Shown here one piece after another: positions 34,243-44,773 of a stretch of DNA of 64,000 bases; the stretch's first letter is position 1, and every line of letters begins with the position of its first letter. The position numbers were made by a program, and so were the translations under genes. Below the pieces are notes generated by a model, which was not told where the DNA came from, searched no databases, and saw nothing but the letters and a program-made list of their open reading frames with translations. The DNA is from Omphalotus guepiniiformis (lineage: Eukaryota; Basidiomycota; Agaricomycetes; Agaricales; Omphalotaceae). Where the stretch lies: the NCBI GenBank assembly GCA_028554645.1, contig JAQOOI010000064.1, positions 1,054,001-1,118,000 on the forward strand, in the 5' to 3' direction.

Positions 34243-35061
34243 ACTTCACAAGGTGATTGAAATAGTCAGCTACAAATTTTATAAAGTTTTTTGGACACAC
34301 CCGGGGTCGGAGAATTGTGAATGAGTCATATACGACTAATTTATAATCTAAGCGGTATGAATCATGATAACGAAGGGCAGAATAGTAGCTATGTAGCATA
34401 TCAGTAGATGTACAATTGTTGTCACCGTTGTGCCCGTCTAAATGATGCAGAGCCAGTGAGACGAAAGCGAGAAGGTAGATCCATGTTGAGTTTCACCATC
34501 TCTAGGTTTGAGGTGCAAGATGTTCTCTTTGATATTATCCTTTTTCATTGGTCGTTCTGGACCAGGTCCTGCATTTGAATGTTTTAGATTTCAAATGATG
34601 TATCTTTGAGCATACTGAGTAGCGTAAACGCTTCATAACTATTGAGACTAGCCGCAAAGGCTCCGAAACGTCTGTAGGTAAATTAGACAGTCTGTATGCG
34701 AGTAATGGTAATTTGGAGAAGAGAGCTCCAATAGGACGACAACGAAAAAAAGCAGCGTTGGTTCTACAGTGACTATTAAGCATTTGTTTTGAAAGTATTT
34801 GGGAATAAATCGATGAATAAATCAGAGTGCGAAATATGCCATGAAGAGGCAATGGATACAGTAACCTATATCGTTGTTTACTTGCAGAAGGATGATGCTG
34901 ATGAATAAGAGGCTTGATTACAAGGTGTGGATGATGAGCTAAGGCAGAGGGGTATGGTGATGTCGAGCAGCGACAGGAGATGCAGATGTGACAAAAAGGA
35001 GTTGAGATCGATGATGCGTAGATAGATTCGTGAAAAGGAGTACAAGCGAGGATTGAGATCA
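34243..35061. other. Intergenic: SERC promoter side, no gene seen
   Basis: Upstream of SERC and downstream of the small gene at 35062-35791, both on the minus strand. Long minus-strand open frames at 34535-35062 have a composition (Leu/Ile/His/Cys-rich, no family pattern) that looks like chance. AT-rich TAAATTATAA-like segments around 34340 could belong to the SERC promoter. Confidence 0.4.
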
Positions 35062-35791
35062 TCAGTGGTCCGGTGAGGACAGATTAGCGCTGCGAAACTT
35101 GTGGGCGTCGTAGGTAAATATAGGCATGAGGTCGTGAAAAGCAATATGAGGATGGGAAGCACGAGGGCGGGGAGTGCACGGAGATGATATTGACCGATCA
35201 AGAAGAGGGGGCAGTACACAAGCGGGAGAAGCAGAATTATAATGGGGAGAATGTCCCGGTGAAAGCGGGCTCCGACGAGGTGCCGTCTTTCGACGCCGAA
35301 CGGGACCTGGTCTCGACTCGCAATCGCCCACCGAGCGGACGGGAAGTTGAGAAAGATCGGCAATATCATGTGCATTAACCTTGTCGGAGGGCAGCTCCAC
35401 GGCTGCAATCCATGGCAGACTGTCGAACGAGTTGGGCAAAATGGATTGGAAGGGACAGTCAGCACGACTGCAGTGACGCCGACAGCCGGCTAATCGACTA
35501 GTTCTTCGGCTAGATTGACGAGCTGGAGATGATTGCATGCCCTGTTACAACACAGATGAGAAGCTGTCGCGTATAAATGACAAAGAGACACGCTTACCAT
35601 CGGACTCGGGGAGAGCTGGAAAGGGGATTTCAGGCGGTGTGGCGCATTAACGGGAGCAGGATCAGAAGACTGAAGCGATGAGACGATTGAAGCAATGAGA
35701 CGATACACGCAGCGAGAAGGACGTAGAGACCTACATCAGAGACCTGGGGACGATAAATAGGAAGTACTCGTGCAGACTGGGTGGGAAGCAT
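35062..35791 (-). CDS. Hypothetical basic protein, about 200 residues
   Basis: I do not recognise it. Three exons fit in phase 0: 35791-35733 (MLPTQSARVLPIYRPQVSD, then donor GTAGGT), about 35669-35600 (SSDPAPVNAPHRLKSPFQLS), and from about 35544 (GMQSSPARQSSRRTSRLAG) to the stop at 35062. The third exon has a Cys/Arg-rich part, CRRHCSRADCPFQ, then LPNSFDSLPWIAAVELPSDK, and a Pro/Ser-rich end. The phase agreement at both junctions and the even flow of sequence support a real gene. Low complexity and a lack of known motifs keep confidence modest. A small transcription or nuclear protein is possible given the basic charge, but this is a guess. Confidence 0.45.
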
Positions 35792-36190
35792 GTCGACAAT
35801 GGACAAAAGTAAGAATGGGAGACAAATATATGATACAAAGTTGGAATTCGTGTTTATACTCTTAACGCGTCGCAGGGATCATGGAGGACAATTGGAGGAC
35901 AATGGAGAAGGAACGATAATAACCTGATCTCTCATACCGGCTCACCTCACCTCCCTCCTTATGGTAGCATACTTTCCCACGCCACTCCTATGGACTATTC
36001 TTTCCCACGCCACTCCCATAATCAACTCGCCACAGGTTGACAGTAGACTTATTATAGATGTAGAATGAAATGGTATTACAATGCTTTTCTTTTGTGCAAT
36101 GACAGCGACTATACGATGTGTACGATGATACGAAATAAAGCAAGGAAACAACAACAACAGGAGAACCCTCAAAACCCGAGCATCATCTAT
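35792..36190. other. Intergenic: upstream of the small gene, downstream of HSP90
   Basis: Contains the direct repeat TTTCCCACGCCACTCC, seen twice (35970-35985 and 36002-36017) in the minus gene's upstream region. It could be a promoter element. Otherwise no coding pattern; open frames on both strands over 36065-36313 overlap the HSP90 3' end. Confidence 0.4.
35970..36017. repeat. Two direct copies of TTTCCCACGCCACTCC
   Basis: The 16-base copies start at 35970 and 36002 and are identical over their length, 32 bases apart. They lie about 180-230 bases upstream of the start of the gene at 35062-35791. Function unknown; a regulatory site or remnant duplication are both possible. Confidence 0.6.
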
Positions 36191-38666
36191 CTAATCAATC
36201 TCCTCCATTGCCGACGTAGAGGGTGCCTCCGCAACAGGTGTCTCCTCAGTGGCAGCAGCGGTTTCCTCCTCCTCATCAACATCAAGACCGAGCCTATATG
36301 CAAAACCTTTTAGTACCAAGACTATCTCACTGAACACTTCCACTTACGAGATCATTCTATGGATGCGTTTAGCGAATGACGAGGGCTCGTCAAGAGCAAA
36401 GCCAGAGGTGAGCAGTGCGGTTTCGAACAAAAGGTACGTGAGGTCACGGACAGACTTGTCTGCCTTGTCTTCAGCAACCTTGCGCTTGAGCTCCTTGACG
36501 ATAGGGTTGTGTGGGTTAAGTTCAAGGGTCTTCTTCGACGCCATGTATGACGACATGGAAGAGTCGCGAAGAGCCTGAGCCTTCATGATACGCTCCATGT
36601 TATGTCGAATAGGCGTCAGTATATGAACTACCACAGCTGATACTCGAAGGCACAAACCATGTTTGATGACCAACCGAACTGACCAGTGACAAGCACACAT
36701 GGAGAGTCGGTGATACGGTTCGAAACGACAACCTTCTCTACCTTATCACCAAGAGCATCTTTCACAACTGTGCAGAGTTCGCTGAACTCCGTGACCTCAG
36801 CCTCTCGCGTCTTCTTCTCCTCCTCGGTCTCCTCAAGCTCAAGACCCTCCTTCGAAACGCAGATCAACTTCTTGCCATCAAACTCTTTCAGCTGAGTAAT
36901 TGCGTATTCGTCGATCGGGTCAACAAGAAGCAATACTTCAAAGCCCTTCTTCTTGAGAACCTCAAGGAATGGCGAGTCACGGACAGCAGCGAGCGACTCT
37001 CCTGTAAGATAGTAGATAGACTTCTGCACCTCAGGCATGCGAGTGATGTAGTCTGCACGGGAACATCAGGTACTGCACGAGCCCTAAATCAATTCAATTC
37101 CACATACCCTTCAAAGATACTTGCTCATCCTGAGACTTGGTAGAATAGAAGCGCAGGAACTCCGCGAGCTTGCTTCGATTTTGAGCATCCTCGTGAATAC
37201 CAAGCTTTAGGTTCTTGCCGAACGCCTCGTAGAACTTCTGGAAATTGTCCTTGTCCTCAGCGATCTCGCTGAACATGTCCATACACTTTTTCACGATGTT
37301 CTTACGAATGACCTTCAAGATCTTGTTTTGTTGCAAAGTTTCACGAGAGATGTTGAGAGGAAGATCCTCAGAGTCGACGATACCCTTGACAAAGTTGAGG
37401 TATTCGGGAATCAGATCTTCACAGTCGTCCATGATGAAGACACGTCGAACGTAGAGCTTGATGTTGTTACGCTTCTTCTTTGATTCAAAGAGATCAAATG
37501 GAGCGCTGGAGCAGAAATCAGCCAAGACAGCAGCGACACATTCAAAAAAGCGTACCGTTTAGGGATGAAGAGAATAGCCTTGAATTCAAGCTGACCCTCA
37601 ACAGAGAAGTGCTTCACAGCAAGGTGGTCTTCCCAGTCGTTGGTCAAGCTCTTGTAGAAAGAGGCGTACTCCTCCTGAGTGATGTCGCTGGGATTGCGCG
37701 TCCAGATAGGCTTCGTCTTGTTAAGCTCCTCGTTAGAAGTCTCAACCTCTTTAATCTTTTTGGTCTTCTTCTCTTTGGGCTTATCTTCCTCATCCTCGAC
37801 TTCCTCAATTTTAGGTTTGTCTTCACTAGCAGCCTCTTCTTCCTCATCCTCTACTTCCTATCATCGATTATCTGTCAGGATGATGGAATACTTGAAGTAA
37901 GGGAAAAACAAACCTTCTCCACTTCCTTCGTGACAGCGAGCTGGATAGGGTACGAAATGAACTCCGAGTGTTTCTTTACGATCTCCTTGATCTTCTTCTC
38001 CTCAAGGTATTCAAGCTGGTCTTCTTTCAAGTACAGACGGATCTCGGAACCACGCCCAAGAGGCGGGTTGACAGTGTCCTGAGTAATCGTGAAGGTACCG
38101 CCTGCAGCAGACTCCCAAATATACTGCTCGTCGTCATTGTGTTTGGATACGACTTGAACACGCTCGGCAACCAGATAGGCCGAGTAGAATCCGACACCGA
38201 ATTGACCGATCATAGAGATGTCAGCGCCTGAGCTTAATGCCTCCATAAAACCCTAGATACAAGTTTTTAGACAAGATTAGAGGATGAAAGACAGAATGTC
38301 AGTTACCTTTGTACCAGACTTGGCGATGGTTCCAAGATTGTTGACCATATCAGCCTTGGTCATACCAATGCCAGAGTCACGAATAATAAGGAGCTTGTTT
38401 TCCTTGTCGGGGATGATGCGGATGAAGAGCTCCTTCTCAGTGTCGAGCACCGAAGGGTCCGTTAAAGATGCATATCGGATTTTGTCGAGCGCATCTGAGG
38501 CATTCGAGATGATTTCACGAAGGAAAATCTCTTTGTTGGAGTAGAAAGTGTTGAAAACGAACGTAAGAAAAATTTCTCTAGTCCCCATTGCTTCCACAGA
38601 CTTACTGATAATCAAATCCAAAAGCTGAGAGATTTCAGCCTGGAATCCAAAGCTTTCTGTAGCCAT
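36191..38666 (-). CDS. HSP90: Molecular chaperone HSP90
   Basis: ATP-driven cytosolic chaperone for kinases and other clients. The start at 38666 gives [17 protein letters not shown]. The N-terminal ATPase has [40 protein letters not shown] and [19 protein letters not shown]. An acidic Glu/Lys linker (37730-37850) precedes the middle domain ([39 protein letters not shown]). The C-terminal dimer domain has [19 protein letters not shown]. The protein ends MEEID, where nearly all cytosolic HSP90s have MEEVD. About seven introns. Between LLDLII and NTFYSNK lies a 54-base segment with a perfect GTAAGT donor but no AG acceptor (38552-38605); it must be spliced for the normal helix, or it adds 18 residues. 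Confidence 0.95.
38552..38605 (-). other. HSP90 intron with a damaged acceptor
   Basis: On the minus strand the exon ends ATTATCA, then GTAAGT begins the segment, which ends in TTTTCA before ACACTTTCTA. One G more (TTTTCAG) would give a normal 55-base GT-AG intron and the family sequence DLIINTFYSNK. As written the segment is 54 bases and open in frame. Confidence 0.7.
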
Positions 38667-38815
38667 GAGTGCTGTATGAATGTAAGATTATAAGTTCGAT
38701 AAGAAACGAGGGGCCTCCTACAATTTTAGGTGGAGATGTGAGTGGTTAAGAATGAGTCGAAGGATTGAGAAGTGCCAGTGGCAAACGCGCCTGTTTATGT
38801 ATTCTCGATTTTTGA

Positions 38816-38828
38816 TTCTGGAACAATC
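38816..38828. promoter_or_regulatory. Weaker heat-shock element
   Basis: TTC (38816), GAA (38821) and an imperfect third unit ATC (38826), 5 bases apart, lie 19 bases closer to HSP90 than the strong element. A second HSF site is likely but less certain. Confidence 0.5.
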
Positions 38829-38846
38829 CTCCACATACCAAATTAG

Positions 38847-38869
38847 GAAGCTTTGCGAAAGTTCTCGAA
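38847..38869. promoter_or_regulatory. Heat-shock element with five alternating units
   Basis: Reading plus: GAA (38847), TTT (38852), GAA (38857), TTC (38862), GAA (38867), each starting exactly 5 bases after the last. Four units are perfect and one has TTT for TTC. This is the HSF-binding pattern, placed about 180-200 bases upstream of the HSP90 start. Confidence 0.8.
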
Positions 38870-38968
38870 TGTGTCCCAAACCGGTCAATTTTCTTACGTG
38901 GGTAACTGGCAATAGTAAGTATGTGTACGCGGTATGTATAGATCATTCAAGCATGGAATATCTTCGAA

Positions 38969-41860
38969 TCAAAGTATAGGACTAGAACGCGGTGAAGACA
39001 CCAACCCTTTCCTGCCGCTAACTTGTCCCTTCAGTAGTTCAATCATGGCTTTTAACTCTTCCACTTCGTCCCGCAGATCAGCGTTTGTCTCTCTGAGCTG
39101 TTTGTTTGAATCTAAAAGCGAAGCTTTTTCAGCACTGAATGCGGCAACCAATGCAGCTGGGTCATGTCGCGAAGATTCATTTTCTCGTTTGGCCGCAACT
39201 AAACGCGACTCTAAGCCTTGAACCTGTCGCTGATGTAGTCTGGTGGCCGGGAAAGTGAGATATGATAGCTTTGACGTTTTCGTTTCTACATACCGTGCAT
39301 TCTCATCCATTCCGTATTGCGTTCTCTCAAAACTTTCAAGCCGTAATTCCATCTGCTTCCATCTACTTTTCATGATTTCGATTTGTTGCCCCCGCTCATT
39401 GAATTTGGCAAAATCACTGTCCCTATGTACCGGTAATCCACGCCATCAATACTGGAATTTATCTATGAAAAGACACTGACCACAAGCGCTGCATTTTGAT
39501 ATGTTGTTCAATCTGTAATTCATAGTCCCGTAAACGATCAATCTTATGTTGGTTCTCCTTCTTTTGGTTCTGAAGCGAGGACAATTCTGTGCTTGCATCA
39601 GCTAACAGTTTACCTTGTGCAGTAAAGAGCGCCTTGATGAGGTAAGGCGTCAGAGAGTGTAATTCAAGGAAAAGAAACCCCATTCACCTGCGCCTCTTTC
39701 TCTGCGGTGCGCAGGGTAGCCGCTTCGGAGATCCAGGATTTCTTTTCCTCTCGGAATTCGCGCAGCTTTTTCTGCAGCTCCATATTCCAATCAGCATATT
39801 GATTTTTGGCTGAAGATGCCAGCTTCTTGTGCTCCAGGAGTTCCTTCTCTAGACGAACTACTTGGGTCCTGTAATTCCGCAGTTTGTTGTACTGCATGTA
39901 TTGCTTCAGTCAGGAACTCATTCTCAATCAATAGAGCTCACCAATCCTTGTCGTTCCATTTCTGCACTTTGAGATAGTGCACGATCCTGGAAAAGTCTAC
40001 CAATATGTTGGATGTTCTCTCTCGACAACCAAAGCTCAAAATTGAGCTCGTTTCGCAGTAAGAGAACTTCGCGCTGCAGGCTCGCGAGTGCATGTGTAAT
40101 TTGCGTGGCCTGGGCAGCATCACAACTATCATGAGAGAACACAGACTCCTCATGTTCAGAGTTGAACTCTGGAGGGGAGGTCGGCTCGGGAGAGAATATA
40201 GAAGATGACCAGGGTGAGGAAACATGTTCTGTCTTGACCATTAGATTGGACCTAAGGATCACTGATGTCGTGACCATATCCTGCAGCGATACATTGGGGA
40301 TATTGACATCGATACTGGCACCAATTGCTGTACGGGCTGGTACTTCACCTTCACCAGAACTAGGTGGATATTCCGGAATTTCATTGCGATGCCTTGCGCG
40401 AAGAGCCAGGGATGTATTCCTAACGTCTAGCATAATAGCCTCGGTTGTTATACGCCCAACGTCATACTCTGTCCAGAAAGTGGGGTGCGACAGCTCTGCG
40501 CTTGAGTCACAGCAAATCAAGGACGGATGGCAAACGTGGCCTCGCAGCAGGTACTGCATATGCGTATTAGTTACGTGCAGAAAATGAAGGCATATAGCAT
40601 AGATACCTCGCTTTTCCTTTGAATCTCGCTGTCATCAAGAGCTTGGAACCAGTCAACAGTATAAGGACTTTCCAAATTGCTGTTCAATAGATACTGCATC
40701 GGTGCCCGAAGAAACTGGAGCAGGTTACAAGGGAAAAGGTAATAAAGGAATGTGAAGTATCGAAGCGCTGAAGGTGTCGAGGAAGAGGTCCCGTTAAAAG
40801 TGCGCTCCAAGCGATCCCAACCCACATCAGTACGAATATGGAGAAAACTCGTAGCACCCTTTGATTCCTGTTGTTCTTCATTTGACTGGAATTCGTCTGG
40901 CGCATCGGGAAACGAAGGACGTCTCTCTTTCCAGCATAGAATTCGAGCGTATATGGCAAAGAGTCGGGGTATCAAACTCTTAAGTTTGTCACACGCGTTC
41001 ACTGCGAACATTGGAAGAAGTTTCACCAAGACGCTGAGGCCGACCGTCGCGCAAGTGGACGAGTTGTCTAGTAGTAGCGAAGACAGCAAACTCGTCATAA
41101 GAGAATGATTGGCCAGGATGGCCGCTGAAGACGAGAATACCGGATTGGATGTATATGTGTTTAAGAACAGTAGTATCTGGAGCCGTTTCGAAGGGCCATT
41201 GAAATGTAAATATAGCTCTGTTATGAGATCCTGCATACGAAATCAACCAAGGATAAGGATAAGAAGGACGAGCATCTATCAGCTTACGTCGGGCCTCGTA
41301 TCCCCAAGCCTAAGGAGAACATCTTCCAGATTGGCTTTCCAGCAGGCCTTCTTTTCACGCTGAGCGTCATCCGACCCAGCCCATTCCAGTATATCGTCCT
41401 CTGACCCCTCGTTCAGAGCATCCAGAAGGTATAAATCAAGAAGCCGCGTCCGAAAACTACTGATAATTTCACGATATCTGTCATCGTCGGATTGCAATGC
41501 GGAGAGAATCAGCTCCTTGGAATGACTGACTGCTGAGATCGCGAGGGTGGGTTCCCGTAGAGCAGGGCGAAGCACAATGTCGAACCAAAATGTAATGATG
41601 GTGGAAGGGGTGAGAACCGATCTCAAATGATACAATAAGGCCAGTAGAACCTGAGAATGATACGCCGACAAATGATCAACGGCTTCATCGTGAATAGCGT
41701 GTAATTCCTGTTCCAACTGCACTGAGACAACTTCGGGATCAATTGAGGACGGGTTTGTCGCGATATCATCGGCAATCGAGAGTAACTCTGCTAAAGAGAG
41801 TGCATCTGGAGCGTCTTCAAATACTAGGCGCGCTTGGCGAGAGAGTTCTGCAATTGACAT
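38969..41860 (-). CDS. TSC1: Hamartin-type TSC1 protein
   Basis: Subunit of the tuberous sclerosis complex, which with TSC2 restrains Rheb and TORC1. I choose the ATG at 41860 (MSIAELSRQARLVFEDAPDA); upstream codons are open but lack an ATG. The N-terminal helical-repeat core runs LAISAVSHSKELILSALQ, LITELYLHFNGPSKRLQILL, FTFLYYLFPCNLLQFLRAP. A linker with Ser/Pro and acidic residues follows (EPTSPPEFNSEHEESVFSH). The C-terminal half is long coiled coil: QVVRLEKELLEHKKLASSAK, LREFREEKKSWISEAATLRT, ELSSLQNQKKENQHKIDRLR, RQVQGLESRLVAAKRENESS and DLRDEVEELKAMIELLKG. About 900 residues in about eight exons. The order of core then coiled coil fits hamartin in S. pombe and other basidiomycetes. Confidence 0.85.
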
Positions 41861-42126
41861 CAGTTCTCCCGCGAGGAAGTACTCGCGCAAGATAGTCCTT
41901 GTTTGGCTCAGAGGACATCGGCTTCAGTATTAAATAACCGCCTGCTCTTTCCTCATCGTTTAGCACAGCGAGCTCGCGTTAAATCCGCCTCCCAAAACAT
42001 TGAAAGTGAGTCCAGTTATTGAATGCTTCGAATACTACCCTACTTCTTGTCGTGGTGCACCGAAGCGAGATCTCAGCAGGATGGATTCACGTCCGCTCAA
42101 TCAGATGTACTTACCTCTCCACACAG

Positions 42127-42941
42127 ATGTCTTCTGCGCACATCGAGGAGGTCGCATCTGACCATTCTGACCACGAAGGTCATGACCATGACCACGACCA
42201 TGACCATAGTCACGAGCACGAAGAGGATCCCACTTCCGCGGCTGCACTCGAAAAAATTCAATCGCGGTCAGAGCGAAAGGCTCGAAAGGCCCTCCTGAGC
42301 TTGGGCTTGAAAAAAGTGCCCAGCATCACCCGTGTCACCCTCCGAAGGCCAAAAAATGTACGGCAAATGCTTTTTTTTCAATGATACATCTTCCAACTTC
42401 AATTCTTCTCAGGTCCTTTTCGTCTTGGCATCCCCTGATGTGTACAAGTCACCGAACAGTGATTGCTATATCGTGTTTGGTGAAGCAAAGGTGCTGAGTT
42501 CGCGCTTTGTGCGTTGTTCTGGTTCTAAAAACTTACGGTGCACATACAGATTGAAGACATGAACTCTCAAGCACAATTGTCCGCTGCTCAGCACCTTGCA
42601 TCCGGAGGCGCTGGTGTCCCCAACTTGGAAGGCTCTGGCGTGGGTGGTGACGATGATGAACAAATCCCTGAGCTTGAGGCAGCAGAAGATGATGGCCCAC
42701 TGGATGAAACCGGTGTTGACCCAAAGGACATTGACCTAGTCATGACACAGGTGTGTTGATACATTAGTACTACCCACAGTTACCGCTGATACGATGTACA
42801 ACAGGTGAATTGCTCTCGCGCTAAAGCTGTCAGGGTGTTGAAAGAAAGCGGGGGTGATCTCATCAACGCTAGTACGTGTTAGCAGTTCCGCCTTCATCCA
42901 TATAACTGACTGTTCTTTCAGTCATGGCAGCCAGCGAGTAA
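42127..42941 (+). CDS. EGD2: Nascent polypeptide-associated complex subunit alpha
   Basis: Ribosome-bound chaperone subunit, pairs with NAC-beta and guides nascent chains away from wrong targeting. The ATG at 42127 gives [20 protein letters not shown] followed by an unusual His/Asp run ([14 protein letters not shown]). The NAC domain starts [20 protein letters not shown] and [10 protein letters not shown], continues after an intron [20 protein letters not shown], and after another [15 protein letters not shown] disordered acidic linker leads to the UBA-like C-terminus: [36 protein letters not shown]. Five introns. Near 210 residues. An intron in the 5' leader before 42127 seems likely, since the preceding sequence ends CAG. 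Confidence 0.93.
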
Positions 42942-43022
42942 TTTCTTGTTTGTGTAACATGATGTTCTTTTCGTAATCTCATCCCAACGCCTTATTCATT
43001 GAGGCTCTGCATATGTTTGATT

Positions 43023-44019
43023 TCAAGTCGACCAACATCTCAGTTCCACGAAATAATTGGACCTTTCCCACCCATCTTGTTCAATCTTAACACCCTTTTG
43101 AGCTCTACTTCCGTCTTCCGCGGCCCCAACGTGCAGCTCCAACTCTTGAGCTGCTTCGTTTACCAGCATTATCAGTTCACCTCGGGCGAACATATGATAA
43201 TATCGATGAAAAACTTGACTGGTATCTTGTGTGGTAGGTCCCGGACTAGAGGTTGCACTGGGAGTAAGAACCCAAGGTACAAAAACGTCCCTGCCTGGCT
43301 GCATTATCTCAGCGTCATTTTGCGATTCACATGGAATTTTTCTCTTGGAGAGTTCATCTTGCTCAAGTGCCCATACGTAGATCAGGAGACGGCCGTGGCT
43401 CGCCGATACAGCTTGTATTAATCGCTGCCCAACTTTTAGTGACATAATTATGCTATTCGCAAATAATATGTACACTGACCTTGACAGCGAGTTTTCGTCG
43501 CTCAAACGTAGCTAGATGATGAATTGTTGCTATGGATATTGCATAGTCCTGCCAACAATGCTGAATGAAGTCCACTGAGACTAATCAGACGTAAAGAATG
43601 CGTACGAAAATCCCTGGCCGCCAAGGATTATCGAGGACATCGCCCAGGACCACATCTCGAGCAACCTTGCTACCCCCGGCGATGCGAGCGATCTTCAAGA
43701 GGTTTCGGCTCCTATCAAGACCGATGGTAAACACACGAGTAACATCATCTGCTGGAAGTGCAAGATATTTCCCATTTCCAGTACCAGAATCGAGACCAAT
43801 CCAACCAGTTGGGAGACTTGAGATGAATTGAGAAATGATAGGCCATGGCTGACATATTGATTAGACCGGGCGAAGACACACAGACGGGGCTAGGTTCACT
43901 TTATAGCGGGTTGCCGAAAAATGAGGAGCTATTTCTTCATATATCGCATGAACATGTGTGTCTTCATACTCTTGAGCATCTGCAGTAATTCTGACCGCTG
44001 TGACACTGCGAGACGCCAT
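43023..44019 (-). CDS. TRM9: tRNA wobble-uridine carboxymethyl methyltransferase Trm9
   Basis: Makes the methyl ester of mcm5U at the wobble position of tRNA-Arg and tRNA-Glu, using S-adenosylmethionine and Trm112. The ATG at 44019 gives MASRSVTAVRITADAQEYED, HAIYEEIAPHFSATRYK. After an intron: PWPIISQFISSLPTGWIGLD, the SAM loop SGTGNGKYLAL, and FTIGLDRSRNLLKIAR, then VVLGDVLDNPWRP. The C-terminal exon (43505-43023) has SLSRSVYILFANSIIM, which reads partly through an intron, then LIQAVSASHGRLLIYVWALE and the family ending SQVFHRYYHMFARGELIMLV with SNYFVELRCW. Four or five exons. It lies 63 bases downstream of ALG13 on the same strand. Confidence 0.9.
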
Positions 44020-44082
44020 ACAGCGGTGGAAGGTCGAGACTAATCGAACACGCTTGGGTGATCAAGGACAAGAGGGAATGCC

Positions 44083-44718
44083 TTAGGTAAATCCCATCTC
44101 TTCATCTAGTATTTTTCGAAATCGGCTGCCATCAAACGGCGGGAACTTTACAAGGGAGGTTATATCAAAACTTTGTATATCTGCGGCGAGCGTGCTACAC
44201 GGATCTACGTTGAAGGAATGGGTAGAATGAGAATTATGGGCAGTACTCACGAGGGAGTTGAAGCCTTTAAATGACCCAAGTCCTGCAAAGCTATCGCTAG
44301 TTCCTCCTGATGGTTATCGAGCAATGTAGGGTTCGGTACAACGATGAGAGGTTTGTCTAAGCGAAGGACATCAAGGATAGTGCCAGAACCTTGAATATAA
44401 CTTTTGTGAGGTGATGAGACCAATCTGCTGTATTGTATAACTATTACCTGCATGGCTAATGACCAAATCTGCTGCCTCGAATTCTCTCTGCAATGTCGGC
44501 TTATATCTCCAGCAATCAATGGATATGCCTTCCTTTTCCAAATGAAAAGCTGCATCTCCTTGTTCCAACAAGTGAGCGTGTTCAAATTCAGAGTCGCCGC
44601 ATTGGATAATGAGGCGTGTATATCCCCTGTCTCGAAGACTGGATAGGACAGGCAATGAAAACACGCATTTCACCAGCGAGTCAAATCGTGTTGAGCCAAC
44701 AGTAATGAATGCTAACAT
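44083..44718 (-). CDS. ALG13: UDP-GlcNAc transferase catalytic subunit Alg13
   Basis: With the membrane anchor Alg14 it adds the second GlcNAc to dolichol-PP-GlcNAc on the cytosolic face of the ER. The start at 44718 gives MLAFITVGSTRFDSLVKCVF, then YTRLIIQCGDSEFEHAHLL and LQREFEAADLVISHAG. After an intron comes the UDP-sugar loop SGTILDVLRLDKPLIVVPNP and TLLDNHQEELAIALQDLGHL. The last exon gives LAADIQSFDITSLVKFPPFD and ends ILDEEMGFT (stop 44083). No membrane segment, as expected for Alg13. Near 190 residues. Divergent from PRO3 with 55 bases between starts. Confidence 0.92.
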
Positions 44719-44773
44719 GAGTCAGAAGAATAGAGTGTGACTTTTTCTCTTTTCCGATTATCATCTCTGCATC
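44719..44773. promoter_or_regulatory. Shared promoter of ALG13 and PRO3
   Basis: The two start codons are separated by only 55 bases on opposite strands. The plus strand has CTTTTTCTCTTTTCCGATTATC here, a pyrimidine-rich stretch near the PRO3 start. There is no room for two separate core promoters. Confidence 0.55.

Larger units (their letters stand above)
38667..38968. promoter_or_regulatory. HSP90 promoter region
   Basis: Between the start of HSP90 (38666) and the stop of TSC1 (38969), both on the minus strand. It holds two heat-shock elements (listed separately). Short open frames in it have no support. Confidence 0.6.

Noticed and set aside
34535..35465. Long minus frames rich in Leu, Ile, His and Cys
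   Set aside because: They lie in other frames over or beside the supported small gene and have no conserved pattern.
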